Position numbers and translations under genes: made by a program. From the NCBI RefSeq assembly GCF_004342985.1, contig NZ_SMBO01000001.1:1054001-1118000 (forward strand): a stretch of 64,000 bases of DNA, in the 5' to 3' direction. A model generated the notes under the pieces. The model saw nothing but the letters and a program-made list of their open reading frames with translations. It did not search any database and was not told where the DNA came from. Within the stretch, counting starts at the first letter, position 1. Each line of letters starts with the position of its first letter. Source of the stretch: Novosphingobium sp. PhB57. Its GTDB lineage: Bacteria; Pseudomonadota; Alphaproteobacteria; Sphingomonadales; Sphingomonadaceae. Shown one piece after another: positions 18,075 to 27,300 of this stretch.

Positions 18075-18304
18075 GCGACGATACAAATCCAAGCACGGCC
18101 AAAACCGCGGGCCAAGGCGCTGCCGGCAGGCCCAATCGCAAGTGCCCGATCTGCGGAAAGCCGCGCGCGGTCGAACATACGCCCTTCTGCTCCAAGCGCT
18201 GCCGCGACCGCGATCTGCTGCAGTGGCTGGAAGACGGCTATGCCCTTCCCGGCCCGCCCGCGCCTCAAAATCCGGACTCGGACCTTTATCCACAGGACGA
18301 TTGA
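18071..18304 (+). CDS. yacG: DNA gyrase inhibitor/zinc-binding YacG
   Basis: A 77-residue YacG. The four-Cys zinc site is seen as C-P-I-C-G-K-P and C-S-K-R-C-R-D. In E. coli YacG binds GyrB and blocks DNA binding by gyrase. The ATG at 18071 sits in the ATGA overlap with the preceding ribonuclease gene, which settles the start; the reading frame extends upstream but only inside that gene. The tail D-S-D-L-Y-P-Q-D-D is acidic. Confidence 0.93.
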   Translation: MSDDTNPSTAKTAGQGAAGRPNRKCPICGKPRAVEHTPFCSKRCRDRDLLQWLEDGYALPGPPAPQNPDSDLYPQDD

Positions 18305-18443
18305 AATGATCGTGCCATTTTAGGGTTGCCAAGCCGGTTCATGTTCTTCATAGGCCCGCCACCAGCAGCGAACGGCCGCCTCGGCAGCCGAAAAATTCGC
18401 TGAAAAGCTTGGTCTCGCACGATGACCAAACTCGGTTTGGTAA

Positions 18444-18519
18444 GCCCGGGTAGCTCAGTTGGTAGAGCACATGACTGAAAATCATGGTGTCGGCGGTTCG
18501 ATCCCGTCCCCGGGCACCA
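18444..18519 (+). tRNA. tRNA-Phe (GAA anticodon)
   Basis: A 76-base tRNA with encoded CCA. Acceptor GCCCGGG pairs with CCCGGGC, the D arm is AGCTCAGTTGGTAGAGC, the anticodon GAA is at 18477-18479 within CTGAAAA, and the T arm contains GGTTCGATCC. All invariant positions look normal. It is a stand-alone gene between yacG and the cellulose operon. A small inverted repeat (ACCAAA / TTTGGT, 18425-18441) abuts its 5' end. Confidence 0.97.
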
Positions 18520-18550
18520 CTCTCTCCGGAGGGTGGTGCCTTTTCCTTTT
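18513..18550 (+). terminator. Terminator overlapping the tRNA-Phe 3' end
   Basis: GGCACCAC (18513-18520) pairs with GTGGTGCC (18533-18540), with a CTCCGGAG core inside the loop, followed by TTTTCCTTTT. The 5' arm is the end of the mature tRNA acceptor plus CCA, so the tRNA 3' terminus doubles as half of the terminator stem. Folding of the tRNA and termination are therefore mutually exclusive structures on the transcript. Confidence 0.8.
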
Positions 18551-18780
18551 GGGCCTCCCCTCACATAGCCTCTGGACATCTCCGTTAGCTTTCTCGCATT
18601 AGTGAGGGGCGTACCCGCGCGCGTGTTCCAAAGTGAACATATGTATCCTCGCGGTGACAGAATTGCGGGCCGAATCGAAAAATAAACTGCGATTGCAGGA
18701 TTTTCGGACCGGGATTTCACGTATAAATACGATGTTAACCATTAGTTGTCAGTCCTGTTCGGGCAACAACGGGGATTGTC
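18551..18780 (+). promoter_or_regulatory. Leader and probable promoter region of the cellulose operon
   Basis: This AT-richer 230 bases precede the cellulose operon. A TATAAA at 18722-18727 sits in a CGTATAAATACG palindrome (18720-18731), about 54 bases before the first ATG, and could be a -10 element, but no well-spaced -35 is clear. An 8-bp inverted repeat CCCCTCAC...GTGAGGGG lies further upstream, just after the tRNA terminator. A GGGGA ribosome site precedes the ATG at 18781. Confidence 0.4.
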
Positions 18781-19128
18781 ATGCGCATTGATGCCAGGAA
18801 TTTGCTGGACCGCTTGGGCCGCAACGAATTCGCGTACAAGGAATTCGAGGATCGCTTTTCCGACCTCGAACTCTGGCCGATCCTCGAAGCCCTGTTGCGC
18901 GATCCACGCCTTCAGACGCTCGACCAGACGGCTGCCGAAGCGCCGCCTGTCGAGACGGAAAATTCCGACCCGGAACTCGCAGCGGAGCCGCTGAAGAACC
19001 TCTTCAGCCGCTATGAGCAACATTCTGTTTCACCATCGATTGCAAAATCAGTTGTTGAAGAGCCCGTTCGCGATGTACGAGCGATGTTGCGCCATTTGTC
19101 GGACCTTGGCGCCCGGGGGGAAATCTGA
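18781..19128 (+). CDS. Small leading protein of the cellulose operon (BcsR/BcsP-like position)
   Basis: A 115-residue cytoplasmic protein without signal or membrane segments. It ends in an ATGA-type overlap with bcsQ, so it is co-translated. The N-terminal half carries Y-K-E-F-E-D-R-F-S-D-L-E-L-W-P-I-L-E-A-L-L, which resembles in layout (aromatic plus W-P) the small BcsR protein of enterobacteria, but the match is weak. BcsR stabilises BcsQ at the synthase in E. coli; a similar partner role is inferred only from position. The C-terminal half is acidic and probably flexible. I do not recognise the family with confidence. Confidence 0.7.
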   Translation: MRIDARNLLDRLGRNEFAYKEFEDRFSDLELWPILEALLRDPRLQTLDQTAAEAPPVETENSDPELAAEPLKNLFSRYEQHSVSPSIAKSVVEEPVRDVRAMLRHLSDLGARGEI

Positions 19129-19859
19129 TGCCGATGATCGTCTGTCACGGTCCCAAGGGGGGGACCGGGAACACTTTCGTTGCCGCTCATCTGGCGATGG
19201 GTCTGTCGGCGCAGGGCGCGGACGTGACCGTGGTGAGCGTCGCCGCGCGCGATTCCCTGCCGCTTCACTTCGGCCTTTCTCCCGCCACTTCGCTTCCCGC
19301 GATCACCGCGCCGGCCGACGAGGCGGTGCTGGTGGGCGGCATCAACTTGCGTAGCTGGCGCCGCGCGGCCGAGGATCTCGACTTCGTGCCGATGCTGAAC
19401 GAGCTGGGTTACTTCCAGCCCGGCAAGGAACGCGTCCTGGTCGTCGACGTGCCCTCCGGCGACACGCGCCTGGCGCGCCGCCTGATCGAACACGCCTGCG
19501 CGCACGTCTGCACCATCAATGCCCAGCCCGACACCCTGGCCCTGCTGCCGCAGGTCTTCGGCGAGGCCGGCCCCGAGGGCCTGGCGCGCACCGCTTTCGT
19601 GATCAATGCGCTCGACGAAACGCGCCGCCTTGGCCGCCACGGCGCCGCCTTCATCCGCGAGCTGGCCGGACAGCGCCTGATCGGCCGCATCCGCATGGAC
19701 GAAGCCGTGCCCGAAGCCATCGCCACCTTGCAGATGCTCGGCCGCTACGCGCCGGCCAGCGTGGCCCTGGCGGACGTGAAGCAGATCGCGGAGGCCATCG
19801 CGCCCACCCTCGATTCCACCACCAACAGCTGGGTCGCGCCGGTGAGCCTCGCCGCATGA
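19128..19859 (+). CDS. bcsQ: Cellulose biosynthesis protein BcsQ (ParA/MinD-like ATPase)
   Basis: A 243-residue SIMIBI-class NTPase. The deviant Walker A reads G-P-K-G-G-T-G-N-T at residues 8-16: the signature Lys (K10) is kept, but the usual P-loop Lys at position 15 is Asn. E. coli BcsQ is likewise non-canonical there, so this is a family trait more than damage. Walker B-like V-L-V-V-D-V-P-S-G-D-T follows near residue 105. BcsQ is needed for cellulose secretion and localises with the synthase. Overlaps bcsAB by ATGA. Confidence 0.9.
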   Translation: MPMIVCHGPKGGTGNTFVAAHLAMGLSAQGADVTVVSVAARDSLPLHFGLSPATSLPAITAPADEAVLVGGINLRSWRRAAEDLDFVPMLNELGYFQPGKERVLVVDVPSGDTRLARRLIEHACAHVCTINAQPDTLALLPQVFGEAGPEGLARTAFVINALDETRRLGRHGAAFIRELAGQRLIGRIRMDEAVPEAIATLQMLGRYAPASVALADVKQIAEAIAPTLDSTTNSWVAPVSLAA

Positions 19860-22800
19860 TCCGAAATCTCGTTTCGCACCGCGCCGTCAGACTTCTGGCG
19901 ATCGTTCCGATCGCCCTGATCGCGGCCATGGTGATCGGGGTCCCTCTCGACACCAATGCCCAGTGGATGTTCGCGGGCGTGACGATCCTGGGAACGCTGG
20001 TGATGAAGCGCTGGCCCGGCCGCAAGGGCGCGCTCGCGCTCGGGCTGCTGGCCGTGCTCATGTCCACGCGCTACATGTTCTGGCGCACGACGCAGACGCT
20101 GGCTTTCGGCACCCTGCCCGAATTCCTGTTCGGCACCGGGCTCTACCTGGCCGAACTCTACGCCTGGGTGATCCTCATCCTCGGCTTCATCCAGACGAGT
20201 TGGCCGCTGGACCGCCCGGTGATCGAGCCCAAGGGCGATCCCGAGACCTGGCCCACCGTCGACATCTACATCCCTACCTATAACGAAAGCCTGGAGATCG
20301 TGCGCAACACGGTCTTCGCGGCGATGGACCTCGACTATCCGGTCGACCGCTACCGCATCTTCATCCTCGATGACGGCAAGCGTCCCGAATTCCGCGCTTT
20401 CGCCAAGGAAGCCGGCTGCGGCTACCTGACGCGCGACAACAACCTTCACGCCAAGGCGGGCAATCTCAACGCGGCGATGAAGAAGACCGACGGCGAGCTG
20501 ATCGCCATCTTCGACTGCGACCACGTTCCCACCCGCGCCTTCCTGCAGCTGACCGTGGGCTGGTTCCAGACCGACCCGCGGCTCGCGCTGCTGCAGACGC
20601 CGCACCACATGTATTCGCCCGATCCCGTGCAGCGCAACCTGGCCTCGACCATGGGTGACATGCCCGGCGAGGGCGATCTGTTCTACGGCGCGGTCCAGGG
20701 CGGCAACGACCTCTGGAACGCCACCTTCTTCTGCGGCTCCTGCGCGATCATCCGCCGCGAGGCGCTGATGGAAACCAACGGCTTCGCGGGCGAGACCGTG
20801 ACCGAGGACGCCCATACCGCGCTCAAGCTGCAGCGCACCGGCTGGAACACCGCCTATATCAGCGCCCGCCTTTCGGCCGGCCTGGCCACGGAGCGCCTCG
20901 TGCTCCACGTCGGCCAGCGCATCCGCTGGGCCCGCGGCATGACGCAGATCCTGCGTATCGACTTCCCGCTGACCGGCAAGGGCCTCACCTGGCAGCAGCG
21001 GCTTTGCTACCTCAACGCGATGCTGCACTTCCAGTATCCGCTGCCCCGCATCGCCTTCCTGACCAGCCCGCTCGCCTACCTGATCTTCGGCCAGAACATC
21101 ATCCAGGCTTCGGCCTCGCTGATCTTCGCCTATGCCATGCCGCACCTGTTCTGCTCCTCGATCGCCAACGAGCGCACGCAGGGCGGAGACCGCCGCCCCT
21201 ACTGGGGCGAAGTCTACGAAACGATTCTGGCCTTCCACCTCGTGAAGCCCACGGTCATGACCTGGCTGCAGCCCCGCAAGGGCAAGTTCAACGTGACCGA
21301 CAAGGGCTCGCTGCTCGACAAGACCTATTTCGACTGGGCGATCGTGCGGCCGCATCTCGTCTGCATCGGCCTGCTGGTGGGCGGCATCCTGCTCGCCGTC
21401 GTGAAATGGGCCTTCTTCCCCTACATGTTCAACATCCAGACCGATACGCTGGTGCTGAACTGCGCCTGGGCGACCTTCAGCCTCATCATCCTGCTCGCCG
21501 CCGTCTCGGTGGCGCGTGAGACCCGGCAGGCGCGGCAGGACATTCGTATTCCGGTCTCGCTGCCGGTCACGGCCTACCTCGCTTCCGGCCATGTCGTCAG
21601 CGCGACCACCATCGACATCTCGATGGGCGGCGCCGCGCTCTCGCTGCCGCCGGAACTGCCGCTGCGCGATGTCGAGGTGACGCACATCACCATGGCCATG
21701 GGCGACGAAGTGCTCTCGATCCCGGTCAAGACCATGCGCACCCGCTCCAGCAATGCCTACGTCCGCTTCGAACAGCTGGACATGCTGGCGAACCGCCACC
21801 TCGTGCGCGCCGTCATGGGCCGTGCCGACGCCTGGCAGCCCACCGGCCCCAACCCGCAAGTCAGCGCGCTTCGCTCGCTGGCAGATATCATTCTTGTCGA
21901 CATGGTAACGATCAAGCGCATGCTGCGTCTCAATTTCTCCGAACGTCGGCAAATGGCCGAGATCGCTGCCCGTATGCCGGCCCTGCCCGCCCCCGCGGTG
22001 ACGAAGGAAGCCAAGGGCATGCGTTCGCTGCTGCCGCTGGCCAAGGCGGCCGGCGTGGCCGCCGCGCTTGCGCTGGGCGTAGCCACGGTGCTGTTCGGCA
22101 GCCAGGAAGTTCACGCCGCGCCGACCCGGTCCGCAGCGGCGCCTGCGCAGGAAACCGCCGCGAACGGACCGGCCGACGCCGCCGCCCCGCCGCGCAGCGG
22201 GCTTGGGGAGCGCCTGACCTTCAAGGACATGCGCGTCACCAGCCCGATCCGCCTCCAGGGCACCCAGGGCGAAATCGGCATTCCCTTCGGCATGCGCCAG
22301 GACCGCGTCGTGACCTCGGCCGTGCTCACGCTGCAACTCTCGTGGTCCGCCCAGATGCTGGACGACATCAGCCAGCTGGTGGTGATCGTGAACGGCGAAG
22401 TGGTCCAGGCCGTGCCGCTGACCCGCGGCGAGGCCGGCGGCCACGTCCTGCGCATCCCGATCAACGCCGCCCTGCTCCTGCCGGGCGACAACCAGCTCAA
22501 CATCCGCTTCCTGGGGCACTACGCGCGCGATTGCGAGGATCCGTTCCACAGCTCGCTCTGGGCGAACATCAGCAATACCCGCTCGTTCCTCGAGGTCGAA
22601 TACCAGGCGCTGACCTTCCAGCCCGACCTCTCGCGCCTGCCGCTGCCGTTCTTCGACAAGGGCCAGAACGTGCCGCTGCGCATGCCCTTCGTGTTTGCCG
22701 GGCAGCCGCACAAGGGCGAGCTTGAGGCCGCAGCCGCCACGGCATCCTGGCTCGGCTCGCTGGCCTCCTATCGCGGCTTCTCGTTCAAGCCGGTCTACGG

Positions 22801-24322
22801 CTCGCTGCCCAAGGGCAATGCCGTGGTCTTCCTCAAGGCAGGTCAGTCGATCCCCGGCCTGGACATCGCACCCGCGACCGGTCCCAGCGCCGCGGCCGTG
22901 CGCAACCCGGTCGATCCCACCGGCACCCTGCTGGTGCTGATGGGCCGGGGCGACGCCGACCTGCGCATCGCTGCCGGTGCCGTGGCCCTGGGCCGCGGCG
23001 TGTTCGGCGGACAGCGCATGTCCTTCGACGGCGTGCGCATCCCCGCCTGGCCGCGTTACGGCGCCTTGCGCTGGATCTCGACCGACAAGCCGGTGCAGCT
23101 GGGCAAGATCATGCCCGCTTACGCACTGCAGGGCATGGGCTTCCGTCCCGGCCCGCTCACCGCCAGCTTCCGCGTCGCGCCGGACTTGTTCTTCTGGCCC
23201 CGCGAAGGCGGCCGCCTGAACCTGACCTACCGCTATCCCACGGCCGACTGGCTCGACCAGCGCGCCTCGCGCCTCGATGCCTCGCTCAATGGCCAGTACC
23301 TCAAGACGCTGCCGCTCAGCTCCACCTGGTGGACCAACCTGTTCGGCGCGCGCGGCGCCAAGAGCGAAGACTCCTCGGCCACGGTCGTGCTGCCGCGCTA
23401 CAACCTGTTCGGACAGAACGAGCTGGCGCTCGACTACAACCTCATCATCGCCGACAAGAAGAAGTGCACCGGCACTCTTCCCGAGAACGTGCGCACGTCG
23501 ATCGACCCCACCAGCACGATCGACCTGACTTCGGCCTACCACGCGATCCTCATGCCCGACCTGGCGACGTTCGCCGGCGCCGGCTTCCCCTTCACCGCGG
23601 CGCCCGACCTTGCCGAAACCACGGTGGTGATGGCTGCCAATCCCTCGCCCTCCTCGGTCGAGGCCTTCCTCGCGCTGATGGGCCGCTTCGGTGACTCCAC
23701 CGGCGTTCCGGTGACCGGGATCACCGTCAGTTCCTCGGCCAGCGCCAGCGAGCTGCAGGACCAGGACGTGCTGGTCGTGGGCGGCGTGGAGCTGGCCTCG
23801 GCCGGCTCGCTGTTCGACAAGGCGCCGGTGCGCTACGTCGGCGGCCACCTCGAAGTGACCGAACGCTCGCCCCTGCAATATGCCACCTCGTTCTTCGGCG
23901 GCACCGAGCGCAACGACCCGATGGCCGCTGCACCGCTCGTCTACAATGCGCGGGGCTTCTCCGGGATCGTCAGCTTCCGCTCGCCCTACTCGTCCGACCG
24001 CACCGTGGTCGCGATGCTGGCCGACAACGCCGGCGCGCTGCCCACCCTGGTCGACGGCATGTCCGACGTGAAGATCAACGCCGCCATCCAGGGCGACCTC
24101 GCGGTGACCAAGGGCGACGGCATGACCAGCTTCGCCATCGGCGACCGCTACTGGGTCGGCTCGCTGCCGGTCTGGATGAAGCTGGCTTACTGGTTCAGCC
24201 AGCGTCCGATGCTGATGGGCCTGTTCTCGCTGTTCCTGGCCGCGATCCTCGCCGGCCCGACCTACCTCTACTTCCGTCGCCAGGCGCAGCGCCGCCTCGG
24301 CCACCAGGACGACAACGCATGA
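19856..24322 (+). CDS. bcsAB: Fused cellulose synthase BcsA-BcsB
   Basis: A 1488-residue fusion of catalytic and co-polymerase subunits. The BcsA half has inner-membrane helices and a GT2 domain with D-D-G (172-174), D-C-D (220-222), T-E-D (316-318) and Q-R-I-R-W (354-358), the full set for UDP-glucose-dependent beta-1,4-glucan synthesis. A PilZ domain with R-x-x-x-R at 560-564 and D-I-S-M-G-G at 587-592 predicts activation by cyclic di-GMP. Near residue 722 a hydrophobic segment starts the BcsB half, mostly periplasmic, ending with a single membrane helix (F-S-L-F-L-A-A-I-L-A-G). The same fusion is known in Komagataeibacter. Overlaps bcsC by four bases. Confidence 0.97.
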   Translation: MIRNLVSHRAVRLLAIVPIALIAAMVIGVPLDTNAQWMFAGVTILGTLVMKRWPGRKGALALGLLAVLMSTRYMFWRTTQTLAFGTLPEFLFGTGLYLAELYAWVILILGFIQTSWPLDRPVIEPKGDPETWPTVDIYIPTYNESLEIVRNTVFAAMDLDYPVDRYRIFILDDGKRPEFRAFAKEAGCGYLTRDNNLHAKAGNLNAAMKKTDGELIAIFDCDHVPTRAFLQLTVGWFQTDPRLALLQTPHHMYSPDPVQRNLASTMGDMPGEGDLFYGAVQGGNDLWNATFFCGSCAIIRREALMETNGFAGETVTEDAHTALKLQRTGWNTAYISARLSAGLATERLVLHVGQRIRWARGMTQILRIDFPLTGKGLTWQQRLCYLNAMLHFQYPLPRIAFLTSPLAYLIFGQNIIQASASLIFAYAMPHLFCSSIANERTQGGDRRPYWGEVYETILAFHLVKPTVMTWLQPRKGKFNVTDKGSLLDKTYFDWAIVRPHLVCIGLLVGGILLAVVKWAFFPYMFNIQTDTLVLNCAWATFSLIILLAAVSVARETRQARQDIRIPVSLPVTAYLASGHVVSATTIDISMGGAALSLPPELPLRDVEVTHITMAMGDEVLSIPVKTMRTRSSNAYVRFEQLDMLANRHLVRAVMGRADAWQPTGPNPQVSALRSLADIILVDMVTIKRMLRLNFSERRQMAEIAARMPALPAPAVTKEAKGMRSLLPLAKAAGVAAALALGVATVLFGSQEVHAAPTRSAAAPAQETAANGPADAAAPPRSGLGERLTFKDMRVTSPIRLQGTQGEIGIPFGMRQDRVVTSAVLTLQLSWSAQMLDDISQLVVIVNGEVVQAVPLTRGEAGGHVLRIPINAALLLPGDNQLNIRFLGHYARDCEDPFHSSLWANISNTRSFLEVEYQALTFQPDLSRLPLPFFDKGQNVPLRMPFVFAGQPHKGELEAAAATASWLGSLASYRGFSFKPVYGSLPKGNAVVFLKAGQSIPGLDIAPATGPSAAAVRNPVDPTGTLLVLMGRGDADLRIAAGAVALGRGVFGGQRMSFDGVRIPAWPRYGALRWISTDKPVQLGKIMPAYALQGMGFRPGPLTASFRVAPDLFFWPREGGRLNLTYRYPTADWLDQRASRLDASLNGQYLKTLPLSSTWWTNLFGARGAKSEDSSATVVLPRYNLFGQNELALDYNLIIADKKKCTGTLPENVRTSIDPTSTIDLTSAYHAILMPDLATFAGAGFPFTAAPDLAETTVVMAANPSPSSVEAFLALMGRFGDSTGVPVTGITVSSSASASELQDQDVLVVGGVELASAGSLFDKAPVRYVGGHLEVTERSPLQYATSFFGGTERNDPMAAAPLVYNARGFSGIVSFRSPYSSDRTVVAMLADNAGALPTLVDGMSDVKINAAIQGDLAVTKGDGMTSFAIGDRYWVGSLPVWMKLAYWFSQRPMLMGLFSLFLAAILAGPTYLYFRRQAQRRLGHQDDNA

Positions 24323-27300
24323 GTTCCGCGAAGACCCGCCTGCGCCTCGTCGGCCTGGCCCTGCTGCTCTCCACCGCGGCCGCCGGCGTAAGCCCGGTAT
24401 CGGTTTATGCCCAGGCGGCCGGGGTAGACGCCCTGTTGCAGCAGGCGAAGTACTGGCGCTCCAAGGGGCGTGAGGATCTGGCCCAGCAGGCGCTGCGACG
24501 CGCCAAGGCGCTCGATCCAAACAGTGCCGCGGTGAACCAGGCGCTCAATGCCCGGCCCGCAGCCCCGAAGCCGGCGCCGCAGCCCGCTCCCAAGGCCGCG
24601 CCCGCACCGAGGCAGGCAGCCGCCCCGAAGCCTGCGCCGGCGCGCACGCCGGCCCCGCAGCCGGTGCAGCAGCAGCCCGCGCGCGTTGCCGCGGCGCCGA
24701 CGCGCAGCACGCCGGCACCGACTTCTTCGGCCAATCGCGCCGGTCAGGCCCGCGTCGCGGGCTTCGACGCGTTGGAGGACGGCAATCTCGCTTCGGCTTC
24801 CAGCCAGTTCCAGCGCGCGCTTTCGGTCAATTCCCGCGACCCCGACGCCCTGGGCGGCCTGGGCCTCGTGCGCCTGCGCGAAAGCAATTTCGCCGAGGCG
24901 GCCAATTACCTCGAACAGGCCTCGCGTTACGGCAAGGCCAGCCAATGGGCCGAAGGCCTCGCCTCCGCGCGCTTCTTTGCCGGGCTGGCCGATGCCCGCA
25001 ATTTCGTGGCCCAGGGCCGCCTTGCCGATGCACAGTCGGTGACCGAGGGCCTGATCCGCTCGGGCTACAAGGAACCGGCGCCCGCGCTCGAAATCCTGGC
25101 CGACATCTACGAGAAGCAGGGCCGCTACGCCGACGCCGCCGATCTCTACCGCCAGGCAGGCCAGGGCGGCGGTTCCGACGACAAGCGCCTGCAGATGCGC
25201 GCCGCCCGCGGCCGGGCCCTGGCCGCGGCCGCCAATGGCGATGACATGGGCGCCATGCGCGAGTTCCAGAACGGCCTCGTGCTCGATCCCACCGACCCGT
25301 GGATCCGCTACGAATTCGCCGAGTTCCAGATCCGCCGCGGCCGCATTCCCGAAGCGGAATCGCTGCTGCGCTCGCTGACCTCGATGGGCCAGCCCGACGC
25401 GCTCTACGCCGCCGCCCTGCTCAACAACGATCTCGGCCGCGCGCCCGAAGCCGCGCGCCTGATCGACATGATCCCAGAGGCACAGCGCACCGCACCGATG
25501 CGCACATTCGCCATCGGCGTGAAGAGCGATGCCGCGATCGCCCGCGCCAAGGCCATGGCCGCCAGCGGCCAACAGGCCCAGGCCCTCGCCTCGCTCCGCC
25601 AGCTTGGCGCCATGTCGGCCATTCCGGTGGGCAAGCAGGCCGCCGTCGCCAATGCCCTTTACGATCTGGGCGATGCCCAGGGCGCCGCCGCGGTGGCGGA
25701 AAACGCCATGCAGGGCCAGGTCACGGGGATTGCCGACTACGAGGGCCTCATCAGCGTCCTCGCCCGCGTCGGCCGCGACGATCTCGCGCAGCAGGCACTC
25801 CAGCGCGCCAGCGCCATGGCCGGCACTTCGGCCGAGGGCCAACAGGCCTATGCCCGCATGAACTCCGCCCTGCTCGTCAGCCAGGCAGACCGTTCGCGCC
25901 AGGCAGGCCGCTTCGCCGAGGCCTTCGACATCCTGCAGAGCGCCTGGAGCGCCTCTCCGCAGAACATGGACATCCTTGCCGGTCTCGCCCGCCTCTACCA
26001 GGGCGGCCAGATGCCCGCGCGCGCGGCCCAGACCTGGCAGCTCGTGCTGGCGCGCAAGCCCGGCGACAAGGACGCCCTGCTCGGGCTGGCCGAAACCGCG
26101 CAGGCGGCCGGGGACAACGATCTGTCCCGCCGCGCCCAGAACGACGTGCTCCGCGCCTTCCCGCAGGACTACCAGGTCCGCCTCTCGCTCGCCAATGTGG
26201 AGCGCGCGCGCGGCAATGACCGGGCAGCCATGAACCTGCTCAAGGATGCGCAGAACCTTTATGCGCGCGGCCAGGGCGGCACCTCGATCGAAGGTCTTGC
26301 CGGCGGCAATCCTTTCGCGGCCATGACCCCGGCCGGCGGCTCCAACCCGTTCCGGGGCCGCGCCGTCGCCGCGCCGCAGCCGGTCAACCCCTTCGCTCTG
26401 GGCGGCGGCACCCGCGTCCCGAGCGCGCCCGCCGCCAGCTATGGCTCGGCCGCAAGCTACGACGCACCTTCGAACTATGGCGCGGCACCCGCCTATGGCG
26501 CGCCCTCGGGCTACGGCGCCCCCGCCGTGGCCGCAGCGCCCTACCCGGCGGCCGGCAACGGCAGCTATGGCGGCAACACGTATGGTGGCGGCAGCTACGG
26601 AAGCGGACTGGCCGACGCGGGCATGGATGCAGGCTCGGCCACCGCTTACTCGGCCGATCCGGTCATGGCCCAGATCCAGTCGCAGATCGCCGACCTCTCC
26701 CAAGACAGCGGCCCCCGCGCCGACATCGTCACCGGATACCGCCGCCGCTCGGGCGAAGCGGGCCTCAGCCAGCTGGACGAGATCAAGGGTTCGGCCCGCT
26801 TCTCCACCGATGCGCCGGGCGGCCGGGTCTATGCCAAGGCGGAAGCCTCGGTGATCGATGCCGGACGGGCCAACCAGTCCGGTCAGGCACGGTTCGGCCT
26901 CAACGGCCTGATCGAGGCGGCGGCCATCGTCCTGGAACAACCCTCGGTCTTCCCCTCGGCCCAGACCCAGAACGCCTCGGGCGTCGCCTTCACGGCGGGT
27001 TACGAGAGCGACACCGTCAAGCTCGAAGGCGGCACCACCCCGGTCGGCATGGGCAAGACCAAGGCCACCTTCCACGCCGAAGCCTCGCCCAAGCTGTCCG
27101 AAACCGTGCGCGCCAAGGTCTTCGCGGAGCGCCAGCCCGTGACCGACAGCGTGTTGTCCTATGCCGGCACCCGCGATCCGGTGACGGGCATGCGCTGGGG
27201 CCAGGTCATGCGCTCGGCAGGCGGCGCCGGGCTTTCCTATTACGAGGATGGCAGCGGCGTCTACGCGGAAGGCCGCTACTACCGCTTCCGCGGCACCAAC

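Noticed and set aside
18305..18443. Small gene between yacG and tRNA-Phe
   Set aside because: No frame has a credible start, ribosome site or conserved sequence; the open minus-strand frame in 18286-18720 runs through the tRNA gene.
19745..24520. Very long antisense open frame across bcsAB (minus strand, over 1500 codons)
   Set aside because: It mirrors the fused synthase, has low-complexity His/Gly/Arg/Asp composition, and no family motif. Such frames are expected opposite GC-rich genes with strong third-position bias. The same applies to antisense frames over hisD, hppA, the M1 peptidase, bcsC, the RND pump, cysNC and the TonB gene.
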